Source of the DNA: an uncultured Alteromonas sp.
GTDB taxonomy: Bacteria > Pseudomonadota > Gammaproteobacteria > Enterobacterales > Alteromonadaceae
Direction: 5' to 3'
DNA: 35,750 nucleotides
Assembly: GCF_913058315.1 (NCBI RefSeq)
Contig: NZ_CAJXQY010000036.1
Location: 1 to 35,750 of the forward strand
This document shows positions 14,048 to 21,406 of this stretch, one piece after another (the first letter of the stretch is position 1; each line of letters starts with the position of its first letter). Made by a program: the position numbers and the translations under genes. Under the pieces are notes generated by a model that was given only the letters and a program-made list of their open reading frames with translations, searched no databases and was not told the origin of the DNA.

Positions 14048-14872
14048 ATGAAACAGTCTGAGCTTAAGCTAGTCCAGTCCGAGTTAAAATCGAAAGGCTA
14101 TTATAGTGGCGGAGTGGATGGCTTGTCCGGCCCCAAAACGCAAGCTGCCGTGCATCAGTTTCTCAGTGATAACGCTGCGCAATTAAGCGCTGAACACTGG
14201 ACTGAATGGAATAACGCTCGTAAACGCGTGGCGGCATTGCAGTTACTGGCATTGCTAAACGAGGTTGACGTTGGCCCGGTTGACGGATTAAACGGCCCTC
14301 AGACAGAGTCGGCCACTATCTTATTGCGTCAGTTACTGACTCAGGGAACCATAGCCCGACAGTTCAGCGATATCACGCCGATAAGAGAAAATCCCCATCG
14401 GTTTCCGCAGGAAAATGAAGCCAGTTTAAACGACTACTACGGACAGCCAGGTAGTATTGAGCTGGTGCGGGTGGAATGCCCTTGGTTACTTCGTCTTGAC
14501 TGGGATTTATCGACAACCACCCGGGTTATTGCTATTCACCAAACCCTCAGCGACAGTCTCGAAACCGTGCTGAATGAGGTGTACGCGCACTACGGTGATG
14601 ACGGGATCCAGCAACATGGTCTTAATCGTTATGGTGGCAGCTATAACCACCGTAAAAAAAGAGGCAGCGCTACCGCCTGGTCTACCCATGCCTGGGGCAT
14701 AGCGATTGACTGGTTTCCTTCTCAAAATAAATTGAGCTGGCGCAGTGACAGGGCCAGCCTTGCCGATCCGGCACTGGATTTCTGGTGGCAATGCTGGGAG
14801 CGAGAGGGCTGGTTGAGCCTGGGGCGCAGTGAAGATCGTGACTGGATGCATGTGCAGGCCGCCAGGCGATAA
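14048..14872 (+). CDS. Peptidoglycan-binding M15-type peptidase, endolysin-like
   Basis: The 274-aa protein has two PG_binding_1 repeats: residues 4-40 (LKSKGYYSGGVDGLSGPKT) and about 62-98 (LNEVDVGPVDGLNGPQT). The C-terminal domain carries the M15 zinc motif: H214 and D221 in STHAWGIAID, and H268 in DWMHVQ. Such enzymes cut peptide stems of peptidoglycan (D-Ala-D-Ala carboxypeptidase or L-Ala-D-Glu endopeptidase). There is no signal peptide, which suggests phage endolysin ancestry or a nonclassical route. No phage genes adjoin it. AGGAAGG precedes the ATG. Confidence 0.85.
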   Translation: MKQSELKLVQSELKSKGYYSGGVDGLSGPKTQAAVHQFLSDNAAQLSAEHWTEWNNARKRVAALQLLALLNEVDVGPVDGLNGPQTESATILLRQLLTQGTIARQFSDITPIRENPHRFPQENEASLNDYYGQPGSIELVRVECPWLLRLDWDLSTTTRVIAIHQTLSDSLETVLNEVYAHYGDDGIQQHGLNRYGGSYNHRKKRGSATAWSTHAWGIAIDWFPSQNKLSWRSDRASLADPALDFWWQCWEREGWLSLGRSEDRDWMHVQAARR

Positions 14873-14933
14873 TACGCAGCAGTACCATTGGTATTGTTTT
14901 ACGGCAGATGGGGTTACTGACGGCGGCGGGAAT

Positions 14934-14981
14934 ATGTTTAACTGGAATGATTACCCTGAACTTTACAGAACCAAACGATGA
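14934..14981 (+). CDS. Possible 15-aa leader peptide
   Basis: ATG at 14934, after GGCGGCGGG, opens a 15-codon frame (MFNWNDYPELYRTKR) whose TGA overlaps the next gene's ATG as ATGA. The next gene lacks a clear ribosome binding site, so coupling is plausible. The frame is too short to be sure. Confidence 0.25.
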   Translation: MFNWNDYPELYRTKR

Positions 14982-15280
14982 AAACAGCAGAACAACAAGC
15001 CATTATTGATACCAGCTGGGGCATTCATGACCAGGTGGAACGTGCCTACCTGGCCCATCCGGCACGTAAAGGTGAAGACGCCTGGCTCGACAAACAGCGT
15101 CTATTACTGGCAGATATGGCGTTGCACTTGTTGCAAACCGCCTTGAAGCCTGAAGATATGCCCCTGGATAAGCTGCAAAATAATTTGCATGCTATTTTAA
15201 CCATTAGCGATCAGTTTTTACCGCAGGCGGGTTTAAAACAGGCTACCGAACACCTTTACACCGGCAGCAGTCATGACTGA
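14978..15280 (+). CDS. Soluble helical protein of unknown function
   Basis: A 100-aa protein, mostly helical (EQQAIIDTSWGIHDQVERAY; ALHLLQTALKPEDM), with no membrane segment. Its ATG lacks a good ribosome binding site and overlaps a short upstream frame. The 3' end overlaps the start of the following membrane gene by eight bases, so the two are probably translated together. No family is recognised. Confidence 0.6.
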   Translation: MKTAEQQAIIDTSWGIHDQVERAYLAHPARKGEDAWLDKQRLLLADMALHLLQTALKPEDMPLDKLQNNLHAILTISDQFLPQAGLKQATEHLYTGSSHD

Positions 15281-15690
15281 AGTAGAACTGGTCGCCGATC
15301 TCTTTAGGCAGATGGCTTTCAGTGCGGCTATTCTTGGTGGCTTTGCCATGACTTTTTTAAGTGTGTTGTTGTCGGCGTTCCCCAAAGGGCATCCGCTGGC
15401 GCTATGGTGCATTGGTGCCAAAGCACTGGCCGCAGTGTTACTGATAGTGGCAACACTCGGCGCTAAGCATCCAGCAAATGGGCTTATCGTTTAACTTTGC
15501 CAGCTGGCCGGCCCATGTGTTGCGTACTAAGCTGATCACAGAACTCACTTTTTTTAGTGGCGTAGTGGTGTTGCTGAGCGGACTTGGATTAAGTGGCTTT
15601 GCGCGCTGCCGACGTACCGGGTTAATAACCCTGGCCGCGGCGCTGGTGGCAAGTGTATTGTTGGTGATCATGTTTGTACCCACATTTTAA
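15273..15690 (+). pseudogene. Four-helix membrane protein split by a frameshift
   Basis: Two frames lie in tandem: 15273-15494 (MTEVELVADLFRQMAFSAAIL..., two membrane helices) and 15478-15690 (two more helices, ending FVPTF). The second lacks a ribosome binding site and its sequence continues sensibly upstream of its ATG, so I read them as one about 137-aa protein broken between roughly 15455 and 15494. The first frame ends in an unconvincing tail (HPANGLIV). The N-terminus resembles small membrane proteins of the type found in marine gammaproteobacteria, but I do not name a family. It could alternatively be two coupled genes. Confidence 0.5.
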
Positions 15691-15702
15691 GCGGACCCGG
15701 CG

Positions 15703-16230
15703 ATGACAAAAAATGCAATTGGTGCGTGTGTGCTCTCATCCGAGCAAATCAGCGAGGCCGTAAATCGCGTAGCCGCACAACTTAATGGCCAGTTTGAGTG
15801 GGCAGTGGTGATTGTGGTTGTTCCGGGCGGGATTTTCTTTAGCGCCGATTTGCTTCGACAACTCAACTTTGAGGTTTTGATGGAAACAATTTCCTGTCCG
15901 CACACCCCCGGGGAGCGAAATAACGCATCGCCTATTGTGTTTCACCCCAATGTACCGCTTGCCCGCGAAGATATTATTCTGGTGGATGACGCCATTGAAT
16001 CCGGCGGTACCATGAGGCGCCTGGTAGCACATATCCGTTCCCACCATGAGGTAAACTCCATTAGTGTGGCAACATTGTTTGTAAAGCCGGGCCGGGTGGA
16101 TGTTGGCGCTCAGGAATATTATGGCCTGGCTATGCAAAGCGATGAGCTGTTGGTGGGCTACGGCTTACCCTGGGCGCATAAAAACCGTAACCTTCCCTAT
16201 ATTGCACAACTTGATATAACCTCTGAATAA
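15703..16230 (+). CDS. Divergent hypoxanthine-type phosphoribosyltransferase
   Basis: The 175-aa protein has the type I PRTase order: VVVPGGIFFSADLLRQL (pyrophosphate loop region, 38-54), the PRPP-binding loop ILVDDAIESGGT (92-103), and a C-terminal VGYGLPWAHKNRNLPYI (151-167), which is the HPRT-type purine-site ending. Enzymes of this type join a purine base to PRPP for salvage. Compared with the usual EDIIDTG loop, it has DDAIESG: the catalytic-base Asp is replaced by E99. It may have altered activity or substrate. It lies 12 bases after the split membrane gene. Confidence 0.8.
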   Translation: MTKNAIGACVLSSEQISEAVNRVAAQLNGQFEWAVVIVVVPGGIFFSADLLRQLNFEVLMETISCPHTPGERNNASPIVFHPNVPLAREDIILVDDAIESGGTMRRLVAHIRSHHEVNSISVATLFVKPGRVDVGAQEYYGLAMQSDELLVGYGLPWAHKNRNLPYIAQLDITSE

Positions 16231-16360
16231 TCCCTTAACCCGTTGATAATATTAATACTGTCATAGCGGTGTCAGCTGTCTGTCGGGTCACTTTCGTGGT
16301 CAATTTAGCTTGTGTTCGCTAAACTTCCGGACAGGTTTTGCAACGTTAGGGAAATACACT

Positions 16361-16498
16361 ATGACGATTAAAAAATGGCTTAAAACATTGCCCCGGCAGG
16401 AGCGCACCGGCGTTATCACATTACTGGTATTTTGTGCCATTGTTGTGCTAACCGGTTTTGCCTTTACGGTTTTCGATATTCTTCGTCAGGCAATGTAA
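16361..16498 (+). CDS. 45-aa single-span membrane protein
   Basis: I start at the ATG at 16361, after TAGGGA; the frame is open further upstream but without a ribosome binding site. The product has a basic N-terminus (TIKKWLKTLPRQERTG) and one transmembrane helix (about 18-38). It resembles short membrane proteins sometimes annotated as DUF2970-like (basic head, single helix), but the link is weak. Confidence 0.55.
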   Translation: MTIKKWLKTLPRQERTGVITLLVFCAIVVLTGFAFTVFDILRQAM

Positions 16499-16586
16499 AA
16501 TTCCTCGCTCACAAGCAAATACTCATTGCTCTGCGCCGCGGGGATCGCTATGGTAAACCACAAATTTTTTACAATTGAGACGTAGT

Positions 16587-16979
16587 ATGCAGAAGTGGTG
16601 GAAGTTAGCCGTGGTAGGGTTGATGTTGGTATCGCCCTGGAGTGTGGCAGAAGAGAAGAATGACTATGAACCGGTACGACATATTGTGGTGTTTAAGTAC
16701 AAGCAGGACAGCACCCCGGAGCAAATCCAGCAGGTAACGGATGCTTTCAGAGCGCTGAAAGATAAAATCCCCGGTATTCTGAATTTTGAATACGGGATTA
16801 ATAACAGTCCTGAAAAACTCGATCAGGGGTTTACCCACATTTACCAGATGACCTTCAAAAATGCCGAGGCACGGGACCAATATCTGCCTCATCCACAGCA
16901 CAGTAAATTTGGTGAGCTGCTGGGCGAACTTGAGATCCTCGACAGCGTGTTTGTTGTGGACTACACCATTCAGCCTTAA
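16587..16979 (+). CDS. Exported Dabb-domain (stress-responsive alpha-beta barrel) protein
   Basis: Started at ATG 16587, the protein is 130 aa: a signal peptide (about 1-22, ending WSVAEE) and a Dabb domain with the characteristic first strand VRHIVVFKYK, helix TPEQIQQVTDAFRALKDKIPG, and the HPQHSKFGELL segment. Dabb domains are ferredoxin-like dimeric folds found in stress proteins and some oxidative or cyclising enzymes. A secreted, stand-alone version is likely periplasmic. The ribosome binding site is weak. It is the last + strand gene before the azl cluster. Confidence 0.8.
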   Translation: MQKWWKLAVVGLMLVSPWSVAEEKNDYEPVRHIVVFKYKQDSTPEQIQQVTDAFRALKDKIPGILNFEYGINNSPEKLDQGFTHIYQMTFKNAEARDQYLPHPQHSKFGELLGELEILDSVFVVDYTIQP

Positions 16980-17195
16980 GTGCCTGCCAGACTGGTTTAG
17001 GTGAGGTGCAGTCGGGAGACGATGAAGCCACCGCACGGCAAATGGTGAACCTGTAACAAAACCTGCAAAGTCAGGATAAGCAGCAATCACGGCGCAATGC
17101 ACAGTTGAATGTAAAAACTACTTATCAGGCGCATCCCTAATACTGGGCTGCGTTTCAGCTTACCGGCTCTGGCTGTTGATTGGCACGCAATGGAT

Positions 17196-17555
17196 TCAGG
17201 CCACCACGGAGTGGACTATCTGATTGAGTCCGAAGGTAACCAGTCCAAACACCACAACCCCGATAAACACCGGCTTGCCAAGGGTACGACTGCGATACCA
17301 GCTAAGCAACGTAGCCAGGCAGCCGGCAACAGTGGCCAGCGCACCAATCCAGTCGTGACGCACCGGCACCAGCGAAACGCCAAACATGGCGGCAATCATC
17401 AGCGGCCCTAGTAGTCCAAGCCAGGTTGGTAGCGTATTGGCTGCATCGCTTTGTTGTTTGGCGAGGTGACGGCGGGTCCACATTAAGGGTAATGCGCGGA
17501 TTAAAAATGTGCCGCCAGCGCAAAGTAAAATAACCAGCCAGCGTTCAGTGTTCAT
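17196..17555 (-). CDS. azlD: AzlD-type branched-chain amino acid exporter subunit
   Basis: The 119-aa product starts at the ATG at 17555 (MNTERWLVILLCAGGTFLIR), overlapping the end of azlC by 11 bases. It has the AzlD layout of about four hydrophobic helices, with FLIRALPLMW near the start and the GPLMIAAMFGVSL segment. AzlD is the small partner of AzlC in branched-chain amino acid or related export at the inner membrane. It is the last gene of the regulator-azlC-azlD operon on the - strand. Confidence 0.85.
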   Translation of the reverse strand: MNTERWLVILLCAGGTFLIRALPLMWTRRHLAKQQSDAANTLPTWLGLLGPLMIAAMFGVSLVPVRHDWIGALATVAGCLATLLSWYRSRTLGKPVFIGVVVFGLVTFGLNQIVHSVVA

Positions 17556-18279
17556 GGTCTGCGCCTTTTTGAGTATTGAGGGTGGAGAGTGCATAGTAAG
17601 CCAGTGCGCCGGTTGCCGCTGCGGCGGGAATGGCTGCATTGGTAAATTGCAGTAAAGTTAGTAGCAAAGCTGCGCCAATGGTAGTTGCCAGCACGATAAA
17701 CCATAACGGTGAAGTAAACCGCGGGGCAATCAGTACCAGAAACAATGCGGGCAGGGCAAAAGGCATCACCTCACCCAGTAACGGCCACTGATGGGTTAAA
17801 CTGGCCCCGGCAACAGCGCCAAGGGCTGTGCCGGCAATCCAGCTAAACCAGGCCAGCAGCGCCGCACCGGTGTACCAGCCTAGCCGGGCATCCTCTGAAA
17901 CCGAGGGCAGGCGGTGCAAAGCCAGCGCAAAAATCTGATCGGTCAGGCCATGCATCAGTGCAATCCAGCGCCGTCCGGGCGGCAATAAAGGCGTCAGATT
18001 AGGCGCGTACACCACATGCCTGGCGTTGATTAACAGGGTCATCAGCACAACCAGCCACAGTGATGCGCCGCTGGCGAGCATTGCCACCATCAGAAATTGT
18101 GATGCGCCAGCATAAATCAGCGCCGAAATGGCGGTGGCCTCCCAAACGCTGAAATTAGCCTGAGTGGCAATCAGGCCAAATGAGATTGCCACTGGAATAT
18201 ATCCGCCCAGCAATGGCATAGCGTCACGCATACCTTGAAGCCAGGGGGGAAGAGAAGACCGGGAAGTAGGGTTATCCAT
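17545..18279 (-). CDS. azlC: AzlC family branched-chain amino acid exporter
   Basis: The 244-aa inner-membrane protein has the AzlC signature: GGYIPVAISFGLIA near the N-terminus, then ALIYAGASQFLMVAMLASGAS, LINARHVVYA, and a DQIFALA segment. It exports branched-chain amino acids or their analogues together with AzlD. Its start overlaps the end of the upstream regulator gene by eight bases and its end overlaps azlD, showing one tightly coupled operon. The operator and promoter lie upstream of the regulator. Confidence 0.9.
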   Translation of the reverse strand: MDNPTSRSSLPPWLQGMRDAMPLLGGYIPVAISFGLIATQANFSVWEATAISALIYAGASQFLMVAMLASGASLWLVVLMTLLINARHVVYAPNLTPLLPPGRRWIALMHGLTDQIFALALHRLPSVSEDARLGWYTGAALLAWFSWIAGTALGAVAGASLTHQWPLLGEVMPFALPALFLVLIAPRFTSPLWFIVLATTIGAALLLTLLQFTNAAIPAAAATGALAYYALSTLNTQKGADHEH

Positions 18280-18802
18280 GGGGCATAGCCTGATGATAAA
18301 TGATGGTAATTAAAAAGGTCGCGCCCCGCTCGTGGGTTTCATAACTGTGCGGCTGATCGGCAACAAAGGTAAAGGTCTCACCGGCGGTCAGGCGCTTGAG
18401 GTGGTCGGTGGTGCCCACGGTAAGCTCGCCGCTTATCAGGGTAATGGACTCTGTGGTGCCCGTGGTGTGGGGCTCAGCTTCGCGCCGGGTATGTGGAACC
18501 ACCGACATCCAGTAAGCATCCACTTTGGGCTGATCCTGACCCTGATCGATAAGTCTGACCTCCATACCGGCTTCACCAAAGGCACTGTTAACCGGCGCCA
18601 CTAACGCGCTGAACGGCATATTTAACTGCACGGCAAGACGCCAGATGGTGTCGAGAGTAGGGTTGCCATTGCCTTGCTCCAGGCGCGACAGGTTCGACTT
18701 GGCAATGCCCGCGTCAGCGGCCAGCTGTGATAACGACAGTCCACGCTCAAGGCGTAATTGTTGGAGATGCAAGCCGAGGGTAATAAGAGATGCTTTATCC
18801 AT
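18272..18802 (-). CDS. XRE-cupin transcriptional regulator of azlCD
   Basis: The 176-aa protein has an N-terminal helix-turn-helix of the XRE class (residues about 12-66, LRLERGLSLSQLAADAGIAK then SNLSRLEQGNGNPTLDTIW) and a C-terminal cupin barrel (about 95-172, with ESITLISGELTVG and GETFTFVADQPHSYE). This architecture usually senses a small ligand and controls an adjacent transporter. The overlapping azlC start and the repeated GAACGTT sites in its own promoter suggest autoregulation. Ligand is not known. Confidence 0.9.
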   Translation of the reverse strand: MDKASLITLGLHLQQLRLERGLSLSQLAADAGIAKSNLSRLEQGNGNPTLDTIWRLAVQLNMPFSALVAPVNSAFGEAGMEVRLIDQGQDQPKVDAYWMSVVPHTRREAEPHTTGTTESITLISGELTVGTTDHLKRLTAGETFTFVADQPHSYETHERGATFLITIIYHQAMPHG

Positions 18803-18824
18803 TATTTAAGTGACAACGCTGTTG

Positions 18825-18868
18825 TTCTATATATCGAACGTTCTATATAAGGAACGTTAGATTGTCAA
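18825..18868 (-). promoter_or_regulatory. Promoter with repeated GAACGTT operator for the azl operon
   Basis: GAACGTT occurs at 18836-18842 and 18852-18858. The surrounding TATATCGAACGTTCTATATA (18832-18851) is palindromic at 18 of 20 positions. On the - strand, TTGACA (18868-18863) is a perfect -35, with A/T-rich -10 candidates (TATAGA, TAGAAC) inside the palindrome. A regulator bound here would cover the -10, so repression is likely. The regulator gene starts about 25 bases further on. Confidence 0.65.
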
Positions 18869-19003
18869 GTGGCTTGCTGCGTTTTGCGACCACAGCATCA
18901 AACCGGACGGTGTATCGACGGTCTGAGATCGAGCGTTAAGGTTGCTATTCAACGCCCTGCATAGGATGATTGCAAGCATCATCATTTATCAGTTAAATCG
19001 CTT

Positions 19004-19465
19004 ATGCTTAAAATTTGGGTTGATGCCGATGCCTGCCCGGTAGTTATTAAAGAAATTATTTTTCGGGCTGCAAACCGCACTAAAACCGAAGTAACCCTAA
19101 TTGCCAATCAGTACATTCGCACGCCGCCGTCGAAGTTCATTAACAGTATTCAGGTCCCCAAGGGGTTCGATGTAGCAGATAACGAAATTGTGTTGCGCTG
19201 TAACGAGGGCGATTTGGTGATCACCAGTGATATTCCGCTGGCGGATGAAGTGATTACCAAGGGCGGCCAGGCGCTGAGTCCGCGAGGGGAGTTGTTTACC
19301 CGTGAAAATATCAAATCCCGGCTCAATATTCGCGATTTTATGGATACCCTGCGCAGCAGTGGTGTGCAAACCGGTGGTCCGCCGGCACTGGGCCCGAGTG
19401 AGAAGCAGGCTTTTGGCAATGAGTTGGATAAGTGGCTGGTGTATAAACAAAGACACTCTGGTTAA
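19004..19465 (+). CDS. yaiI: UPF0178 (DUF188) family protein YaiI
   Basis: The 153-aa protein matches the YaiI/YqxD family over its length: [17 protein letters not shown] at the start, [21 protein letters not shown] in the middle, [14 protein letters not shown] and the [14 protein letters not shown] segment near the end. The conserved aspartates ([20 protein letters not shown]) recall a PIN-like nuclease fold, but biochemical function is not settled. It is the first gene of a likely three-gene + strand unit with a 42-aa protein and a GNAT enzyme. Confidence 0.95.
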   Translation: MLKIWVDADACPVVIKEIIFRAANRTKTEVTLIANQYIRTPPSKFINSIQVPKGFDVADNEIVLRCNEGDLVITSDIPLADEVITKGGQALSPRGELFTRENIKSRLNIRDFMDTLRSSGVQTGGPPALGPSEKQAFGNELDKWLVYKQRHSG

Positions 19466-19482
19466 GCGCCGGGGAGGAGCCC

Positions 19483-19611
19483 ATGTTAATGCCGCTTGAA
19501 AAATGGTTACGCCAGTATGCGATTGCGTTTCCTGTGCTCACGGGTATTTTTACCCTGTCGCAATACGTTAATGATTTACCGGAAAAGAACAATGAGAATA
19601 AATCCCGCTGA
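19483..19611 (+). CDS. 42-aa small protein overlapping the GNAT gene
   Basis: ATG at 19483 follows a strong ribosome binding site, GGGGAGGAG, and opens a 42-codon frame (MLMPLEKWLRQYAIAFPVLT...) ending TGA 19609-19611. It has an amphipathic N-terminus, a short hydrophobic segment and a polar tail (PEKNNENKSR). It overlaps the first 20 bases of the GNAT gene in another frame. The Shine-Dalgarno, better than that of either neighbour, supports translation; function is unknown. Confidence 0.6.
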   Translation: MLMPLEKWLRQYAIAFPVLTGIFTLSQYVNDLPEKNNENKSR

Positions 19612-20116
19612 ACTCAAGCTGGTTGAGCCCGGCATGGTATGGCAGCGCTCTTATCATCGCTATATTGAAGAACTGGGGGACGAGGAGCGCTATCCTTTTC
19701 CAATGGATTTCGAGCATCATGATTTTGCCGCCATGCTACAGCGAATTGCGGATTTTGCGGCCGGTAAAAATCTGCCCGACGGCTATGTGTCAAGCTCAAC
19801 CCTGTGGCTGGTTGCCGGCGATGAACTGCTTGCGGTAGCCAATATTCGCCACCGGCTCAATGATAGCCTGCGCTATGCAGGCGGCCACATTGGCTTAGGC
19901 GTCAGGCCCTCATTTCGTGGTCAGTCGTTAGGCAGCTATCTTATGCAGCAGGCCATTAACTTTGCCCGTCAGTTGGGGATTGGTGATGTGCACATTCACT
20001 GTTATAAAGACAACCTGGCGTCGCGGGGAATGATAGAGCGCTGCAAAGGAGTGCCCCACAGCGAAGTGGCAACAGAGGATGGAACCGTTGTGTTGCGCTA
20101 CATTGTGGCGGCATAA
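19592..20116 (+). CDS. GNAT family N-acetyltransferase
   Basis: The ATG at 19592 gives 174 aa (RINPAELKLVEPGMV...); longer in-frame starts would read through the small gene upstream. The GNAT core is clear: LAVANIRHRLNDSLRYAGGH, IGLGVRPSFRGQSLGSYLM with the acetyl-CoA loop R-G-Q-S-L-G, then HIHCYKDNLASRGMIERCKG. The pattern matches the group of predicted acetyltransferases like COG3981. Substrate unknown. It overlaps the 42-aa gene by 20 bases, so translation is probably coupled. Confidence 0.85.
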   Translation: MRINPAELKLVEPGMVWQRSYHRYIEELGDEERYPFPMDFEHHDFAAMLQRIADFAAGKNLPDGYVSSSTLWLVAGDELLAVANIRHRLNDSLRYAGGHIGLGVRPSFRGQSLGSYLMQQAINFARQLGIGDVHIHCYKDNLASRGMIERCKGVPHSEVATEDGTVVLRYIVAA

Positions 20117-20140
20117 AAAAGGCCGCTGGGTGAAGCGGCC
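20115..20140 (-). terminator. Rho-independent terminator of the Spy/CpxP-like gene
   Basis: Stem GGCCGCT (20121-20127) / AGCGGCC (20134-20140) with a six-base loop. The A-run at 20115-20120 becomes a T-run on the - strand, about 20 bases after the - strand gene's stop codon. It may also limit readthrough from the GNAT gene. Confidence 0.8.
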
Positions 20141-20161
20141 AAAGGTTGGTGAGATTATCGC

Positions 20162-20554
20162 CTAGCGGGAGGTATCCGGACTGTCCGGACGGTCTCGCCG
20201 TTCACCCCGTTCGCCTTTGTGATGCCCCTTACGAAAGTGCTTTTCTCCACCACGGTCTTTGCGGTGCTTCATCATGGCCTTGAGCATGGTGGTTTTCTGT
20301 TCTTCGGTAAAGACCGCCCAGAATTCGGTGCGCAGCGCCTGCTGACGCTCCCGCAACGTTTCCAATTGCTGTTGCTGAGCGTCGGTAAGATCGAGCTTTT
20401 CGGCCATTTTGGCCATCATCGGCGGTAATAGCGGCATGTCACGTTCTGCCTGTGGCTGGTTGCTGTTAGCCGCAATCGCCATACTGCTGATGCCGGTGCC
20501 AACAATCATTGCAGCACAGGTAATAATACTGAGTTTTTTCATTAAGCGTTTCAT
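20162..20554 (-). CDS. Spy/CpxP family periplasmic protein
   Basis: The 130-aa product has a signal peptide (to about residue 29, MAIAA) and the family's LTxxQ motif (L56-T-D-A-Q60 in LDLTDAQQQQ), with a second, weaker one (F82-T-E-E-Q86). The C-terminus is very rich in His, Arg, Lys and Glu (HFRKGHHKGERGERRDRP), which may bind metal. Relatives are periplasmic chaperone-like proteins that restrain the Cpx sensor. Divergent placement from cpxR-cpxA, as in enterobacteria, supports a CpxP-like job. AGGAGA precedes the start. Confidence 0.85.
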   Translation of the reverse strand: MKRLMKKLSIITCAAMIVGTGISSMAIAANSNQPQAERDMPLLPPMMAKMAEKLDLTDAQQQQLETLRERQQALRTEFWAVFTEEQKTTMLKAMMKHRKDRGGEKHFRKGHHKGERGERRDRPDSPDTSR

Positions 20555-20613
20555 CAGGTTCTCCTGTTCATTTTGGCTTCCCCGTATGAGGACAGAAATA
20601 AGTCTACGCGCTT

Positions 20614-20669
20614 AAAAGTCAGGTAACGTTAAGATATGCAAATGTGCTGTGAACATGTGAAAAGTCAGG
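20614..20669. promoter_or_regulatory. Divergent control region with repeated AAAAGTCAGG
   Basis: The 147-bp gap between the Spy/CpxP-like gene and cpxR holds the direct repeat AAAAGTCAGG at 20614-20623 and 20660-20669, 46 bases apart. A tandem GTAAA pair of the classical CpxR box type is not present. The repeats are candidate regulator sites; which regulator uses them is unknown. Confidence 0.4.
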
Positions 20670-20701
20670 CATTATTAGCCTCACGAACAAGGTGTAAACA
20701 G

Positions 20702-21406
20702 ATGACGATATTACTAATTGAAGATGATGCCGGCCTGGCGGAGCTGCTAACGGAATTTCTGGGCATGTCCGGTTATGAAGTCCTGCACTGCGCGGATGGC
20801 GAATCGGGCCTCAATGCGGCATTGCATTACGACAACATAGAGTTGATTTTGCTGGACGTCATGTTACCCAAACTCAATGGTCTGGATGTACTAAAAGTGC
20901 TGCGTCAGAACAGCGAAATCCCGGTTTTGATGTTAACTGCCCGGGGGGATGACCTGGACAAAGTGCTGGGACTCGAACTTGGCGCCGATGATTATCTGGC
21001 CAAGCCGTTTAATGACCGTGAATTACTGGCGCGGATCCGGGCTATCATGCGTCGCACACAAGATCGCAGCCAAACACTTGAAACAAACGTGTCCGGCAAT
21101 CGACAAAAACGCCTCGAGCTGGGCGACTTGCAACTGGATTTACAGCGTATGGAAGCACGTTGCAACGAGCAGACGCTGGAGTTGACCGGCAGTGAGTTTG
21201 CGCTGTTGAAACAACTGTCAAATACACCCGGTGAATTAATCAGTAAGGATGATTTGTCGGAGCAATGCTTAGGCCGAAGGTTACAGGCGTTTGACCGCAG
21301 CATCGACACACATATCAGTAATTTACGTAAAAAACTCAGCGCGGCAGAGTCTCAGTGCGAGATCAAGAGTCAGCGCGGCAGAGGTTACGGGATATTTAGC
21401 GGATGA
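20702..21406 (+). CDS. cpxR: Response regulator CpxR
   Basis: ATG at 20702 gives 234 aa, after AAGGTG; an earlier in-frame ATG is unlikely. The receiver domain has the acidic pair E8-D9, phosphoacceptor D52 in LLLDVMLP, T79 and K101 in DDYLAKPFND. The C-terminal OmpR-type winged helix contains LELTGSEFALL, LGRRLQAFDRSIDTHISNLR and RGRGYG, all close to E. coli CpxR. CpxR controls envelope-stress genes. It overlaps cpxA by four bases (ATGA). Confidence 0.95.
   Translation: MTILLIEDDAGLAELLTEFLGMSGYEVLHCADGESGLNAALHYDNIELILLDVMLPKLNGLDVLKVLRQNSEIPVLMLTARGDDLDKVLGLELGADDYLAKPFNDRELLARIRAIMRRTQDRSQTLETNVSGNRQKRLELGDLQLDLQRMEARCNEQTLELTGSEFALLKQLSNTPGELISKDDLSEQCLGRRLQAFDRSIDTHISNLRKKLSAAESQCEIKSQRGRGYGIFSG

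Noticed and set aside
15736..16137. 133-codon - strand frame under the phosphoribosyltransferase gene
   Set aside because: Antisense shadow of a well-recognised enzyme gene; no ribosome binding site.
16605..17102. 165-codon - strand frame under the Dabb gene
   Set aside because: The + strand Dabb domain and signal peptide are clear, so the antisense frame is a shadow.
18965..18983. Hairpin GATGAT/ATCATC upstream of yaiI
   Set aside because: Six-base A/T-rich stem without a T-run; could easily occur by chance.
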